Of a stretch of DNA of 64,000 bases, positions 21,836 through 31,639 are shown piece after piece. Origin of the DNA: Coenobita brevimanus (lineage: Eukaryota; Arthropoda; Malacostraca; Decapoda; Coenobitidae); contig CM064715.1 of the NCBI GenBank assembly GCA_032717465.1, positions 41,351,659-41,415,658 on the forward strand, given 5' to 3'. How positions within the stretch are numbered: the first letter of the stretch is position 1; each line of letters starts with the position of its first letter. Made by a program: the position numbers and the translations under genes. The notes below the pieces were generated by a model that ran no database searches, had not been told where the DNA came from, and worked only from the letters and a program-made list of their open reading frames with translations.

Positions 21836-22414
21836 CCATATCTGGTATGAAGACTGTTATGCCATGATGATCATACAGTAACAGTGATAGGTGGCCTTTC
21901 TTTGATATACATCATCTTGTACAATATGGTTTTTACTATTCTACTCTGGATTTGGTTGGGCTTACCCTAGGGAAAACCTCTACCTCACAGGATTTTAAAG
22001 AAACTGCAGACAGGGATTAGAATGACTTATTCATGACATCCACTGATTTACCCATTACCTCACTATAGACCTTTCATACGCTGTACTGTCTTCTCTGTTT
22101 GACATTCTGTACTAGGACAACCACTCAGACAAAGTTTGCTATGGTAAAATGATGTTAGTGATGACTACAACTAGAGCAGATCCACTTGAGAGTACTGTAC
22201 TAACTTGTCTCATATTACCATCTCTTCTAGAAAAAGGCATCAGGGTAAAGGGCATCTGTCTGTTCATTTATTAGCTTTTACACACAACTTTCCCACAATT
22301 TGGGAACTGCCTTAGTGTGTTTCTTGTAGGAGGGCATAACTCTTTTATAGTAGATGTCTCATTTTTCTCAGGAAGAAGGAAAAGCACTGTGATTTTATTT
22401 ACATATTTATTTAT
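21836..22414. other. Unassigned spacer
   Basis: No coding region or known repeat is recognised beyond the RTE-B 5' scrap that ends at about 21835. Confidence 0.4.
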
Positions 22415-22735
22415 TTATTATTATTTTTAATGGTAGGGAGTAGGGAGGTGCACCTACAGTGAAGGATTTGATTGTCCTGTGCTCATAGTCTGTCAGCATT
22501 ACACACACAGAACCATGCTGAGGAACTGAAAGGTCATTTCTCATGGGTATCTTATCACTGTAACACTGGAATTCATTGTATGGGTGAAAAATGTTCCTAC
22601 ACCATGTTGCATAGTTATTATTGTTGTTGTGCAACCCCAGTCTGTCCAGCCAAGCAGACCCATCAACCACAGGCAATCATATGTCCCTGCAGTGCTGTCC
22701 CATAGTAACCAATCTTCCCTTGCTGCAGACAATGC
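22415..22735 (-). repeat. Dispersed repeat family X, copy 2 (partial)
   Basis: The reverse strand at about 22650-22680 has ATTGCCTGTGGTTGATGGGT, matching the terminal block of copies at 14.0 and 54.7 kb. The rest of the segment is not assigned. Confidence 0.45.
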
Positions 22736-22741
22736 CCTGCC

Positions 22742-22965
22742 AAACCATTATTAATGGTTTTCATAGTTACAGGAAACCATTAGGCTTTTCACTTAGTACA
22801 GAGTCACAGGAAGTGGAAAGAAGAGTAATAATAAAAGTGATGAGAAAGATGGTAGAGACAAAAAGAAAGATGAAGTTGAAGGAAGAATTAGGCAGCTCTA
22901 CATCAGGTGAGTGGATGTTGGTCACTACCACCTACCATCTGAATATGTTGGTAAAATCATAAAAC
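22742..22965 (-). mobile_element. RTE-tailed SINE-like repeat, tailless copy
   Basis: It aligns with 24300-24540 and, in the same orientation, with 60980-61210. Shared blocks are GGAAACCATTAGGCTT, GAATTAGGCAGC and ATCAGGTGAGTGGAT. It lacks the RTE-like 3' end and tail. Confidence 0.7.
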
Positions 22966-23652
22966 CTGTAAAAATTACACACTCTTCATATCCCAGTGGA
23001 AATAAGATCCTCTGTTAAGGTTTGAGAGGAAGAATTGTTCGAGTTCACCCTCTCTTAACATGTCTGATGCTAGATCACACAAGTAACTGAAAATTATAAT
23101 CTGTTCTATAGGACATTTGTATAACAGAGGTGCTTAGTTAAACTGATACCTTATGTGAAGGCCTCCTCCTCTAGCACTAAGTAAGATTTAAGCAGTGAAA
23201 AATACAGTATATCAAGCAAAAGGGCGTGAAATGAAGGATTATGATATTGTGAGTCTAAGAGGAAGAGTTCACTGTAGACTGCAGAATAGGTGTTTATCTT
23301 CCAACCCCATTTTCTCCATAGCTACTGTGTGGTTGGCATAAGACTTAAGAAGTTGATTCATCAGCTGACATGATAGACTTTTATTATAAAAATAATAGTT
23401 TGCAATCAAACTGTGATACAACGTGCTTCTTATCGGGAGTAGTCTTTAATTAAACTGTGATACAACTTTTGTCTTATCGGGAGTAGTCTTTAACAACACT
23501 GACATTGTACAAGTCTGGAAAATTATTCTAAACTGTGAGATTTTGTACTTTACTTGCTGATAAACTGTACACAACTGTGCTATACTGTCAACTATATTAC
23601 AAAAATAGACACATGAAACTAATGTAGCCTCTGATATGTGCACTTATCACTA
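22966..23652. other. Unassigned spacer with 44-bp tandem duplication
   Basis: Units at 23408-23451 and 23452-23494 share AAACTGTGATACAAC and TTATCGGGAGTAGTCTTTAA. Nothing else is recognised. Confidence 0.5.
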
Positions 23653-23899
23653 CAGTGGAATCTCCTGAATCGCATGATCCCAAATAGTGGATTAATAATA
23701 TATGGCAACATCGGTAACTCACAGAAATTACACGAAATTCACGGATGCAGTCTCAGAAGTGACGCTTTTTCGATGCCTTGTGTAATACGCATCACCATTA
23801 TCTTAAATTCACGCGTTTAGCCAGGCGTAAACCAATCATAGTCAAGCATGGCAATTATTAAACCAATCATATTCAAGCATAGCACTTACTATAGAGCTG

Positions 23900-24840
23900 T
23901 GTTTTAGTGAGGCTTTTAGACCGGTTTAGACCGGTCTTACTGCTGTTTTGGCGAGACAATTAGACTGGTACAGACTGGTCCAAAGCAGTCCTGCCCAACA
24001 AGCTAGCTTAGGCGAGACCGGTCTGCGCACAAACATATGCGCATCAGCAACAGCCAAGTACGAGGCAAGGAGCGTCCGTGGCAGGGTGTAAACATCGATG
24101 GTCAACAATGGTGGACTTGGGAATAAGGTTTGTTTTAAATTAAATTTTTAACGCTAGCAGAAGCCCATGATCATCCAAGAAGGGAACCAAATAAATCTCA
24201 CCATGAAGTAGAGGCTTTGTATTACTACAGATCGCACGAAATAAGATTATTAAAGCATTAATGACCATGATAAAAATCGAGGGGAAGCATGAAATTTGTA
24301 TAATCAATGTAGGTGGTGGCTACCATCATCCACTCACTTGATGTAGCGCTTCCTACTTCTTCCTTAGCCTTTATCATTCTTTTTCTGTGCCTGCCCTCCT
24401 CTCTTCCTTTTTCTCCCATCTTTCCTGTCACTTCTTACTGCTTTTCTTTCCTTTACAGGTGGCTTTACATTGAGTGACAAGCCAAATGGTTTCCTGTAAA
24501 CCAAGAAACCATTTACAATGCTGGGTGGTAACCATATAACCAAACCATACGTGCTCCCTACGTGTCAGCAAGTGGGCTGGTGGAGGGTTAGTTCCCCTCC
24601 CCGTAAAACAAATAACTCAGTCAAATGGCCACCCCTTCTGGGATTATGGTGTCTGGCAGTAGATAGATAGATAGATAGAATGCAACTCCCCAACATTTGT
24701 TTACATTCTTCTAGCCGACGCCCAGTCACTCTTACAGCTAATAGCAGGCTCAGACAGAATCGGACCAACATTAGCCCGTTCTCGCGATCGCTTGTGAGTC
24801 CAGACCGGTCTAAACCAGTCCAAAGTGGCCAGCAAAAATG
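23900..24840. mobile_element. Unclassified TIR element rich in AGACCGGTCT motifs
   Basis: The two ends carry related blocks in opposite orientation: TAGACCGGTTTAGACCGGTC at 23919-23938, and ACTGGTTTAGACCGGTC on the reverse strand of about 24802-24820. Further AGACTGGT/AGACCGGT copies cluster at 23960-24025. No coding region belongs to it. A SINE-like repeat sits in its middle. Confidence 0.5.
24300..24683 (+). mobile_element. RTE-tailed SINE-like repeat, full copy with (GATA)n tail
   Basis: The body begins GTAGGTGGTGG and contains GGTTTCCTGTAAACCAAGAA. The last ~45 bp before the tail (GGCCACCCCTTCTGGGATT then GTGTCTGGCAG) match the RTE-B 3' terminus, followed by (TAGA)n at 24660-24678. No RT coding is present and no clear tRNA promoter boxes were found in the head. 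A related copy in reverse is at 60832-61212. Confidence 0.75.
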
Positions 24841-25320
24841 AGGCATAAGCCAATTACAGTCTTTTCCCTCCCACGCCATGCATGACGTACGTGTACATTT
24901 TACACCCCAGCACCCAGGACAGTGCATTTTCTCCTCTCTGTTGTTAGCGTGTGGTTCTGGTGTGGTTTACGATTTTTTTTTTTTTTTCCATGCTTCTTCT
25001 GCCTGCCCAGTGTTCCTGTGGCTGATTGTAACCCTCCTAATTCTTCAATTTCTTTGAGGAAAGGGAAGACAAGCCAACATTAACTTACACCCAAAACTTA
25101 GATGTACAGGTAATAAGGAAGATTGATGACAGTGAGAAGAAAGCCAAAGTTGCCCACCATTATGGACTCAGTGAGGTAATTCATTACCAAATGGATGCAA
25201 CAATTTCATCAATGTTTTAAGAAACACACGATCTCAAGCTAAGTAATTTTGGTACATATGCAACACAGTTAACTGCTGAATTGTGACCGTGAGAAGTGAG
25301 TGGGAAAAAAATTTAGTATA

Positions 25321-26707
25321 CAGTGCTCGTCAGAAGTATGGAGCGCCCTGCGTCCCTCCTGAGAAACAAACCTTTCAACATTGAAAAAACATATAAATAA
25401 TGCATTTTATTTACCTTTAGTGCTTCGTAGGGTAGCCTTTACGTTTCTTCACGGACCTGAGACGTCTTGGAAGTGAAAGGGCGAGGCTCCTGAGGTGCTG
25501 GAGCGGTATTTTGTCCCAGGAGTCACGAATGGCGGCTTCCAGCTTAGGCAGAGAGCTCACGTCCTTCCCTTGGAGACTCTTCTTTACGAGGTACCAGAGG
25601 TTTTCAATCGGGTTGAGGTCTGGACTATTTCCTGGCCAGTCTGTCATGAATGATACCTCACTGTCACGAAGCCAATTGGTGACCGATTTGGCCTTGTGAG
25701 CAGGTGCACCGTCCTGCTGAAACACTCGTGCACCTGTTAGCTCGAAGGAGTCTGGTAAATGATCACACAGAAGCTCCAGGTAAACATCCTGATTCACTCT
25801 GAGGTTCTTGGGAAGTACAACAAGCTTCCCCAAACCCTTCCCTGAAAAACAACCCCATACTATGAGTGAATCAGGATGTTTAACTGTGCTTTCTACATAC
25901 CGTGGGTCAAGTGGGTCACTACCTTTGCATGCTCCTCTGTTACAGGTAACACTAAACGTTGCCTCATCAGACCACAACACTGACAACCATTGCTTCTCAC
26001 CCCAATTTAGATATTTATTAGCAAAGGCAAGCCTACGAATTCTCTGGCTGCTAGAGAGAAGAGGCTTTTTCACAGGCCTGTGACTTGTGTAACCAAGCTC
26101 ATGCACCCTACGAGACACTGTTCTCACTGACACATCACCAAACACTTCTGGGTTGCTCTCCTTAATTTTCCTTGCACTCACACGAGGATTAAACTCCACT
26201 GCACGTTTTAAAACATTAACAGACCTTGGGGAAGTTTTCCTAGGCCTACCAGACCTCGGTTTCTTTGTGGGAACTTCACCACTGTTTTCCTCCCGAAACC
26301 GCGCACACCAACGACGCACTGTCGATCGTGCCACACCAACCAGTTCACTAATTTCCTTTGTCTGGTGGCCTGCCTCCTTTAGAGCAATGATCTGGGATAT
26401 GATTTCACTCGATAGTTCACGGGTAGGTGCCATAACAAAGTTTTGAAGGCCAAAACACTGCGGGACACTCGGTAAAAAAATGGCGCAATTTGAGAGGGAC
26501 ACTCGGCGGAGTTCCTCTCTCTCAGGCAGCCCGTGGGCGACTGAGGCAGGAACCAACCAGCGCATCAGAAGGCCCCAGGCTACCGTGACGTCATGCTCGG
26601 AGCTCAAACTTGTGGCTCAATTCTTACCCCCAAAAATGGGTGATTCTTTTTTGGCCATAAGTATTGCGCGCCCGGCGGACAACGCTGAATACTTCTGACG
26701 AGCACTG
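25321..26707 (-). mobile_element. Intact Tc1-like transposon, 1387 bp
   Basis: Both ends start CAGTGCTCGTCAGAAGTAT (19 identical bp) in inverted orientation. TA duplications lie at 25319-25320 and 26708-26709. It contains one uninterrupted transposase gene on the minus strand. Nothing has inserted into it. It is the only cut-and-paste element in the window with both ends and an open transposase. Confidence 0.95.
25417..26433 (-). CDS. Tc1-like transposase, 338 aa, DD35E
   Basis: The start is MAPTRELSSE at 26433. The frame extends 58 codons further upstream, but that part reads into the element leader. Two helix-turn-helix regions (about residues 22-45 and 70-115) flank the GRPR motif (62-65), which binds the inverted repeats. 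The catalytic triad is D156 (WSDEATF), D241 (FQQDGAPAH) and E277 (DLNPIENLW). There are 35 residues between the second Asp and the Glu, against 34 in canonical Tc1. Length is typical of the family. The protein would act in the nucleus to excise the element and insert it at TA. No stop or frameshift is visible, so it could be active or recently active. Confidence 0.95.
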   Translation of the reverse strand: MAPTRELSSEIISQIIALKEAGHQTKEISELVGVARSTVRRWCARFREENSGEVPTKKPRSGRPRKTSPRSVNVLKRAVEFNPRVSARKIKESNPEVFGDVSVRTVSRRVHELGYTSHRPVKKPLLSSSQRIRRLAFANKYLNWGEKQWLSVLWSDEATFSVTCNRGACKGSDPLDPRYVESTVKHPDSLIVWGCFSGKGLGKLVVLPKNLRVNQDVYLELLCDHLPDSFELTGARVFQQDGAPAHKAKSVTNWLRDSEVSFMTDWPGNSPDLNPIENLWYLVKKSLQGKDVSSLPKLEAAIRDSWDKIPLQHLRSLALSLPRRLRSVKKRKGYPTKH

Positions 26708-27007
26708 TACCTACGTTGGGGTATTTATGGAAGCAGGCAGGTCACCCACGGCAGTGTTTAGGGTATTTATTTTTATTTTAGAGCCTAAGAGCTGATAATC
26801 TGTGAACAGACCTTGTGCACCATGACAAGACACACTGGTACCAGTACTTTAACAAAGTAATAATGTACTGCTGCAAAGTTAATTGTTCTAATGAGCATGA
26901 AAATTCCTCCCCTTCCACTCACTTAACATTCCACGAACAAGTACCTACAAGAAAGTTCAGTAAGGTCACATAGTGCAACATTTTGATACATGCTGTGTGT
27001 TCACTCA
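26708..27007. other. Unassigned spacer
   Basis: No gene recognised between the Tc1-like element and the RTE-D copy. Confidence 0.4.
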
Positions 27008-28924
27008 TTAGTTTTGCATATAATCTATTATCTTAATGGGGTCACACTTAATGCCCTCGTCCCATGTCTTTCTCGGTCTACCCCTCATAACCCCACCCCC
27101 AATATTAACACTTCTCACCTTCCTCACCCAGTTATCATTCCCCATCCTCTCCACATGTCCAAACCACCACAATCTACCTCTCCTCATCACAACTCCAGTA
27201 CACTCCAGTCCCATCCTACCTCTCAACTCTTCCATTGTAAACCCAGCCCCTCCAGGCCTTGGATGCAGGGACGCACTGCACATCCACCTAATCATTGTCA
27301 TTTCTGTACGTCTGAGCCGGCGAATATCTTCCTTCTTCACTGCCCAGGTCTCATTACCATACAGCATTACACTCCTAGCACATGCTGCATACAAAGACCC
27401 CTTAGCACGTAGGGAGAGCCCTCTCAATGTCAGGAGAGGTAAGAGCTCCCTGAACTTCTTCCAACCACTTCTCACCCTAGCCACAGAGCTAGCTCCAGCC
27501 CCACCTCCAGCACACAACATGTCTCCCAAATAACAAAACTCTTCCACACACTCAAGAGATTCACCAGCAAGTTCAATCCTTTCACGTCCGACAATCGCCA
27601 CCTGCTCACCCCGGCACGCCGTACACATAAAATCAGCATTATCTCGCAGTCTACCTCTGATACCACTACATCTCTTATGCACCCATTTATCACACACACC
27701 ACACAAGATGGAATTACTTCCCACGCCCTTGTGGCAAACTGCACATGGCCACTCTCCCTCATCTTTGACAGTACCGCCATCAACCCTTGATATCATCACT
27801 TTTGTTTTATCTGCATTTACCTTTAAACCCTTTTGCCCCATACCATCTCTCCACTTCCTAATCCTTTCCTCTGCCTCCCTTTCGTTCTCTGCAATCAACA
27901 CCAAATCATCAGCATACAACAACTCCCACGGGAGTCCGTTTCTAAAGTCACGTGAAAGGGCTTCAAGTACCATGATAAACAACATGGGACTCAAGACTGA
28001 CCCCTGATGCACACCAACATTCACGGAAAACTCATCACTCAAATCTCCATTCACTCTCACCTGGGTGTAAGCACCCACATACATGGCCATAACCACCCTA
28101 ACCAGCCACTCCTCCAAGCCAAGCTTTCTCATTGCCCACTTCACCACCTCCCTAGGGACTCTGTCAAAGGCCTTTTCCAAATCAACAAAAACAAAATAAA
28201 GATCCCTTCTCCCACCAGTATATTTTTCCTGAAGCTGTCGAACAATGAATATGGCATCAGTGGTCCCCCTACCTAGCATAAACCCAAACTGCATCTCATC
28301 AATATTCACTCTTTCTCTAATCATACCTTCTAAAACTCTCTCCATTACCTTCATTATCTGATCTAAAAGCTTTATACCTCTATAATTTCCTCTTTCCAGG
28401 GCATCACCCTTCCCTTTATACACATTTACAATTACACTCTTCAGCCAATCATCTGGGACAACACACTCATAAATAATCCTATTTATCAGGTTAGTGACTA
28501 AACTCACCCCTATATCGCCTGAGGCCTTCAACATTTCGGCAGTCAACTCAGACACACCTGCTGCCTTCCCCACCCTCATCCTGCCTGTTGCCTCACTCAC
28601 AGTAACAGTTTCAATCAAAGGCCAAGGGCCAGACACTGGATCTGCTGGCTCCAAACCTTCCCTCTTCCAGTCAAACTCCTCATTCAACAACCGGTTATAA
28701 TGCTCTCTCCATGCATCTTTAATATCCTCACTGTTCACCACTACCCTTCCTTCATCATTCTTCACACACTGCTCACCTATAATATCCCAATTATCCCTCT
28801 TCACCTGACCTGCCACCCTTAATATATTTTTCCTTTCCCCATGATTTAGGTTATCAAGTAATTGTCTCTGTGACTCAGACTTTGCCCTGTATACCTCTCT
28901 TCTAGCCCTACGCTTGGCAGCCAA
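27008..28924 (-). CDS. RTE-D reverse transcriptase with PHD-like zinc finger
   Basis: The 638-codon frame has no internal stop. RT motifs are FVFVDLEKAFDRV (near 244), VGVHQGSVLSPMLF (near 303) and catalytic YADD (337-340). Between the palm and the C-terminal part sits a Cys/His cluster: C394, C397, C408, C411, H416, C419, C434, C437. This C4HC3 pattern resembles a PHD-type finger (WVHKRCSG around H416). The tail has RRGRLWWFGHVERMG and a basic RGRPRKTWDEG stretch. I recall similar inserts in LINE proteins of other marine invertebrates, so the finger is probably a family trait. The finger's role is unknown; nucleic-acid or chromatin binding is possible. The first Met is internal; the frame stays open to a stop near 29046. 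Confidence 0.9.
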   Translation of the reverse strand: MAAKRRARREVYRAKSESQRQLLDNLNHGERKNILRVAGQVKRDNWDIIGEQCVKNDEGRVVVNSEDIKDAWREHYNRLLNEEFDWKREGLEPADPVSGPWPLIETVTVSEATGRMRVGKAAGVSELTAEMLKASGDIGVSLVTNLINRIIYECVVPDDWLKSVIVNVYKGKGDALERGNYRGIKLLDQIMKVMERVLEGMIRERVNIDEMQFGFMLGRGTTDAIFIVRQLQEKYTGGRRDLYFVFVDLEKAFDRVPREVVKWAMRKLGLEEWLVRVVMAMYVGAYTQVRVNGDLSDEFSVNVGVHQGSVLSPMLFIMVLEALSRDFRNGLPWELLYADDLVLIAENEREAEERIRKWRDGMGQKGLKVNADKTKVMISRVDGGTVKDEGEWPCAVCHKGVGSNSILCGVCDKWVHKRCSGIRGRLRDNADFMCTACRGEQVAIVGRERIELAGESLECVEEFCYLGDMLCAGGGAGASSVARVRSGWKKFRELLPLLTLRGLSLRAKGSLYAACARSVMLYGNETWAVKKEDIRRLRRTEMTMIRWMCSASLHPRPGGAGFTMEELRGRMGLECTGVVMRRGRLWWFGHVERMGNDNWVRKVRSVNIGGGVMRGRPRKTWDEGIKCDPIKIIDYMQN

Positions 28925-29239
28925 ATATTCCTCTTTGCTACCACCCCTCTTCCATTCCCGGAAAAGCCTTCTTTTCTCCTTAACTGCAGCTTCTACACCC
29001 TCATCCCACCACCAAGTTACTTTATGTCTTGGTGGTCCTCTTGTCTAGCCGCATGTTACATCAGTAACTCTCAAGAAATTGTTCTTGAGGGCTCTGTACT
29101 GTTCATTTACGCCTCTGTCTACAGCTCCCTGTTCATTTACGCCTCTGTCTACAGCTCCCTGTTCAGCCACCACTCTCCTCAACTCGCTATAGAAGGCATC
29201 CCTTACTACTTGATTTTTCAGCTTCCATACTTTCCTCCT
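27008..29239 (-). mobile_element. RTE-D LINE, best preserved copy, truncated at both ends
   Basis: The minus strand carries a continuous RT frame plus the linker that precedes it. The upstream linker contains a W-to-stop TAG at about 29046; the homologous copy at 50.4 kb has TGG there. It also has a 30-bp in-frame tandem duplication (29101-29130 and 29131-29160). The 3' end departs from other copies: the last ~35 residues seen at 45.9 kb are missing. The 5' side meets a jockey-type LINE at 29240. Confidence 0.9.
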
Positions 29240-31512
29240 TAACCTGTCCTATCACTCCGGTACGGCCTGTGGACCCTCCAGGGAAACGTCGTCCGTGGCA
29301 TTTTGGAGCCGCGGATTGGGAGGCCTTCAGGCAGTACTTCTTTGATTTTCCTTGGAGTGACAATTGCTTCCATGGCAGGGAGCCATCTGAGTGTGCCTTG
29401 CGCATTACGGAGGTCATTCTCTTGGGTATGGAAGCATACATTCCTTTCTCGTATCCTTTGTCTAACGCAAGAAAGCCTTGGTTTAATCATGCTTGTTCTA
29501 ATGCTGTCCGCAACAAGGAGAGGGCCTACAAAAGGTACCAGAGCCATCCCACCCCCAAATCACATCATCTTTACATTTCTGCCCGGAATCGTGCTAAGTC
29601 TGTTCTTCGCTCTGCTAAAAATAATTTCATCCGTACTAAATGCTCTCAACACTCCAACTCAAATTCTTCCCGCTCCTTCTGGCACCTTGCCAAAAACCTA
29701 TCTAACAACTTTACCTCATCATCCTTCCCTCCTCTTTTCCACTCTGATGGTTCTGTAGCTATTTCTTCTACTGATAAAGCAGATCTCTTCGCACAGACTT
29801 TCTCCTCCAATTCCACCTTAGACGATTCCGGTGCTGTTCCTCCATCACTTCCCCCCTCCGACTTCCTCATGGCTGACATTAAAATTTCTTCACCTGAATT
29901 CCACCTTAGACGCTTCCGGTGCTGTTCCTCCATCACTTCCCCCCTCCGACTTCCTCGTGGCTGACATTAAAATTTCTTCAGCTGAAGTATTTTTTGCCAT
30001 CACTGGCCTCAATACTAACAAGACATATGGGCCTAATGGAGTCCCTTCTGTTGTTCTCAAGAACTGTGCTTCTGTGCTTACACCCTGCCTAGGCAAACTC
30101 TTTCACCTTTGTCTGTCAACTTGTACCTTTCCTTCTTGCTGGAAGTTTGCTGTCATTCAGCTAGTCCCAAAGAAGGGTGACCATTCCCAACCCTCCAACT
30201 ATCGTCCAATTGCTTTAACGTCCTGTATTTCAAAAGTTTTCGAGTCAATTCTCAATAGAAAAATTTTAAGGCATCTTTCTTATCACAACCTTCTTTCTGA
30301 TCGTCAGTACAGGTTCCGTCAGGGACGCTCCACTGGCAATCTTCTCACCTACCTTTCAGACTCCTGGTCAACCTCCTTTCGGGACTTTGGCGAAAGCTTA
30401 GCCATTGCACTTGACATCTCTAAGGCTTTCGATCAAGTCTGGTATAAATCTTTAATTTCCAAACTGCCCTCTTACGGTTTCTATCCTTCTATCTGTGCCT
30501 TCATCGCTAGCTTCTTTCTGGTCGTTCTATAGCCGCTGTTGTAGACGGCCATCATTCTTCACCTAGATCTATCAGCAGTGGTGTTCCTCAGGGCTCTGTC
30601 CTATCACCTCCTCTCTTCCTTTTATTCATCAATGACCTAAGCTGTACATCTAACCCTATCCACTCTTACGCTGATGACTCCACCCTTCACCTTTCCATTC
30701 GGTTCCCGCAACGCCCATCTCAGCAGTTACTTCAACAAATTAGGGATGAGGCTATGGCACACCTAATGTCTGACTTGGCTCGTATCTCTGACTAGGGTAA
30801 AAATAATCTGGTTGTTTTTAATGCATCTGAGACTCAGTTCTTACACCTATCAACCCGACAAAATCTTCCACAGGTATACCCACTAATGTTTAATAATATT
30901 CAGCTTAATCCTGCATCATCCTTGAACGTGCTTGGGGTTTCATTTACTCGGGACTTATCTTGAAAAGATCATATTACATCTCTTGTAAAATCCGCTTCCA
31001 AGAGAATAGGTGTGCTAAGCCGACTCCGTTCTTTCTTTACCCCTGCACAATTGTTGACTCTATACAGGGGTTTTATCCGCCCCTGTGTGGAGTACAACTC
31101 TCATGTGTGGGGAGGCTGCCCACATACAGCTCTTCTCAATAGGGTGGAGTCAAAGGCTTTTCATCTCATTAACTCTCCTCCTCTTACTGACTCCCTTCAA
31201 CCTCTGTCTCTTCGCCGCACTGTTGCATCTTTATATCTTTTCTATCACTACTTTAATGGTCACTGCTCCTCTGAACTGTCTGCATGCATTCCTCCACCTC
31301 TACGACGGGCGCGTAGCACCTGTCTAGCAGCAAACTCTCATCCCTTTTCTGTCCAACTCTCTAATGCAAGAGTTAACCGTTACTCCCAGTCCTTCATTTA
31401 TGCAACAGGTCAACTCTGGAACTGCCTCCCTCTGTCTGTATTTCCTGTTGCCTATGATCTCCAGTCTTTCAAAAGCAGTGTGTCCAGACATCTTGAAATG
31501 ATTGGATCTTGA
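29240..31512 (+). pseudogene. Family E reverse transcriptase, broken
   Basis: Order of traces: RPWHFGAADWEAFRQYF (29287), [35 protein letters not shown] (30200), ALDISKAFDQVWYKSL (30403), VPQGSVLSPPLFLLFINDL (30583) and SYADDSTLHLS (30664). The C-terminal part is LNVLGVSFTRDLS and RGFIRPCVEYNSHVWGGCPH (31060). Breaks include the 88-bp duplication, a frameshift near 30530 and stops at about 30793 and 30961. It retains YADD and is less decayed than copy 1, but cannot encode a working enzyme. Confidence 0.9.
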
Positions 31513-31605
31513 ATTTGGCTCTCTATTGTATTTTGTTTTTCTCTTGGAGGGAACTGTTATTGCGGGCTCATGGCCTTTGCTTCCTTGTTCCTCGCATAAA
31601 AAAAA
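29240..31605 (+). mobile_element. Jockey/CR1-type LINE (family E), 5'-truncated copy 2
   Basis: It aligns from the end of the endonuclease region (CCTGTCCTATC at 29244, as at 16487) to an A-rich 3' end at about 31598-31630. It carries an 88-bp tandem duplication (29811-29898 and 29899-29986) not present in copy 1. It abuts RTE-D on the left and an L2-like LINE on the right. Confidence 0.9.
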
Positions 31606-31639
31606 TAAATAAATAAAATAAAAAAAAATATTCTTGGGG

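Larger units (their letters stand above)
23653..25260 (+). mobile_element. Tigger-type transposon, 5' portion with insertions
   Basis: The left end CAGTGGAATCTCCTGAATCG follows TA at 23651-23652. At 25081-25190 one frame reads VQVIRKIDDSEKKAKVAHHY, the psq-type helix-turn-helix of Tigger transposases. A TIR element with a nested SINE occupies about 23900-24840 of its leader. No matching right end was found; the copy seems truncated near the Tc1-like element. Confidence 0.6.

Noticed and set aside
24640..24683. Calling the 24.3 kb repeat an RTE-B copy
   Set aside because: Only the last ~45 bp match RTE-B; the remaining ~340 bp are unrelated to the RTE coding region, so a SINE-like partner is the better description.
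26434..26607. 58-codon N-terminal extension of the Tc1-like ORF
   Set aside because: The family starts at an MAPTREL-like Met, and the extension reads into the element's leader and has no domain.
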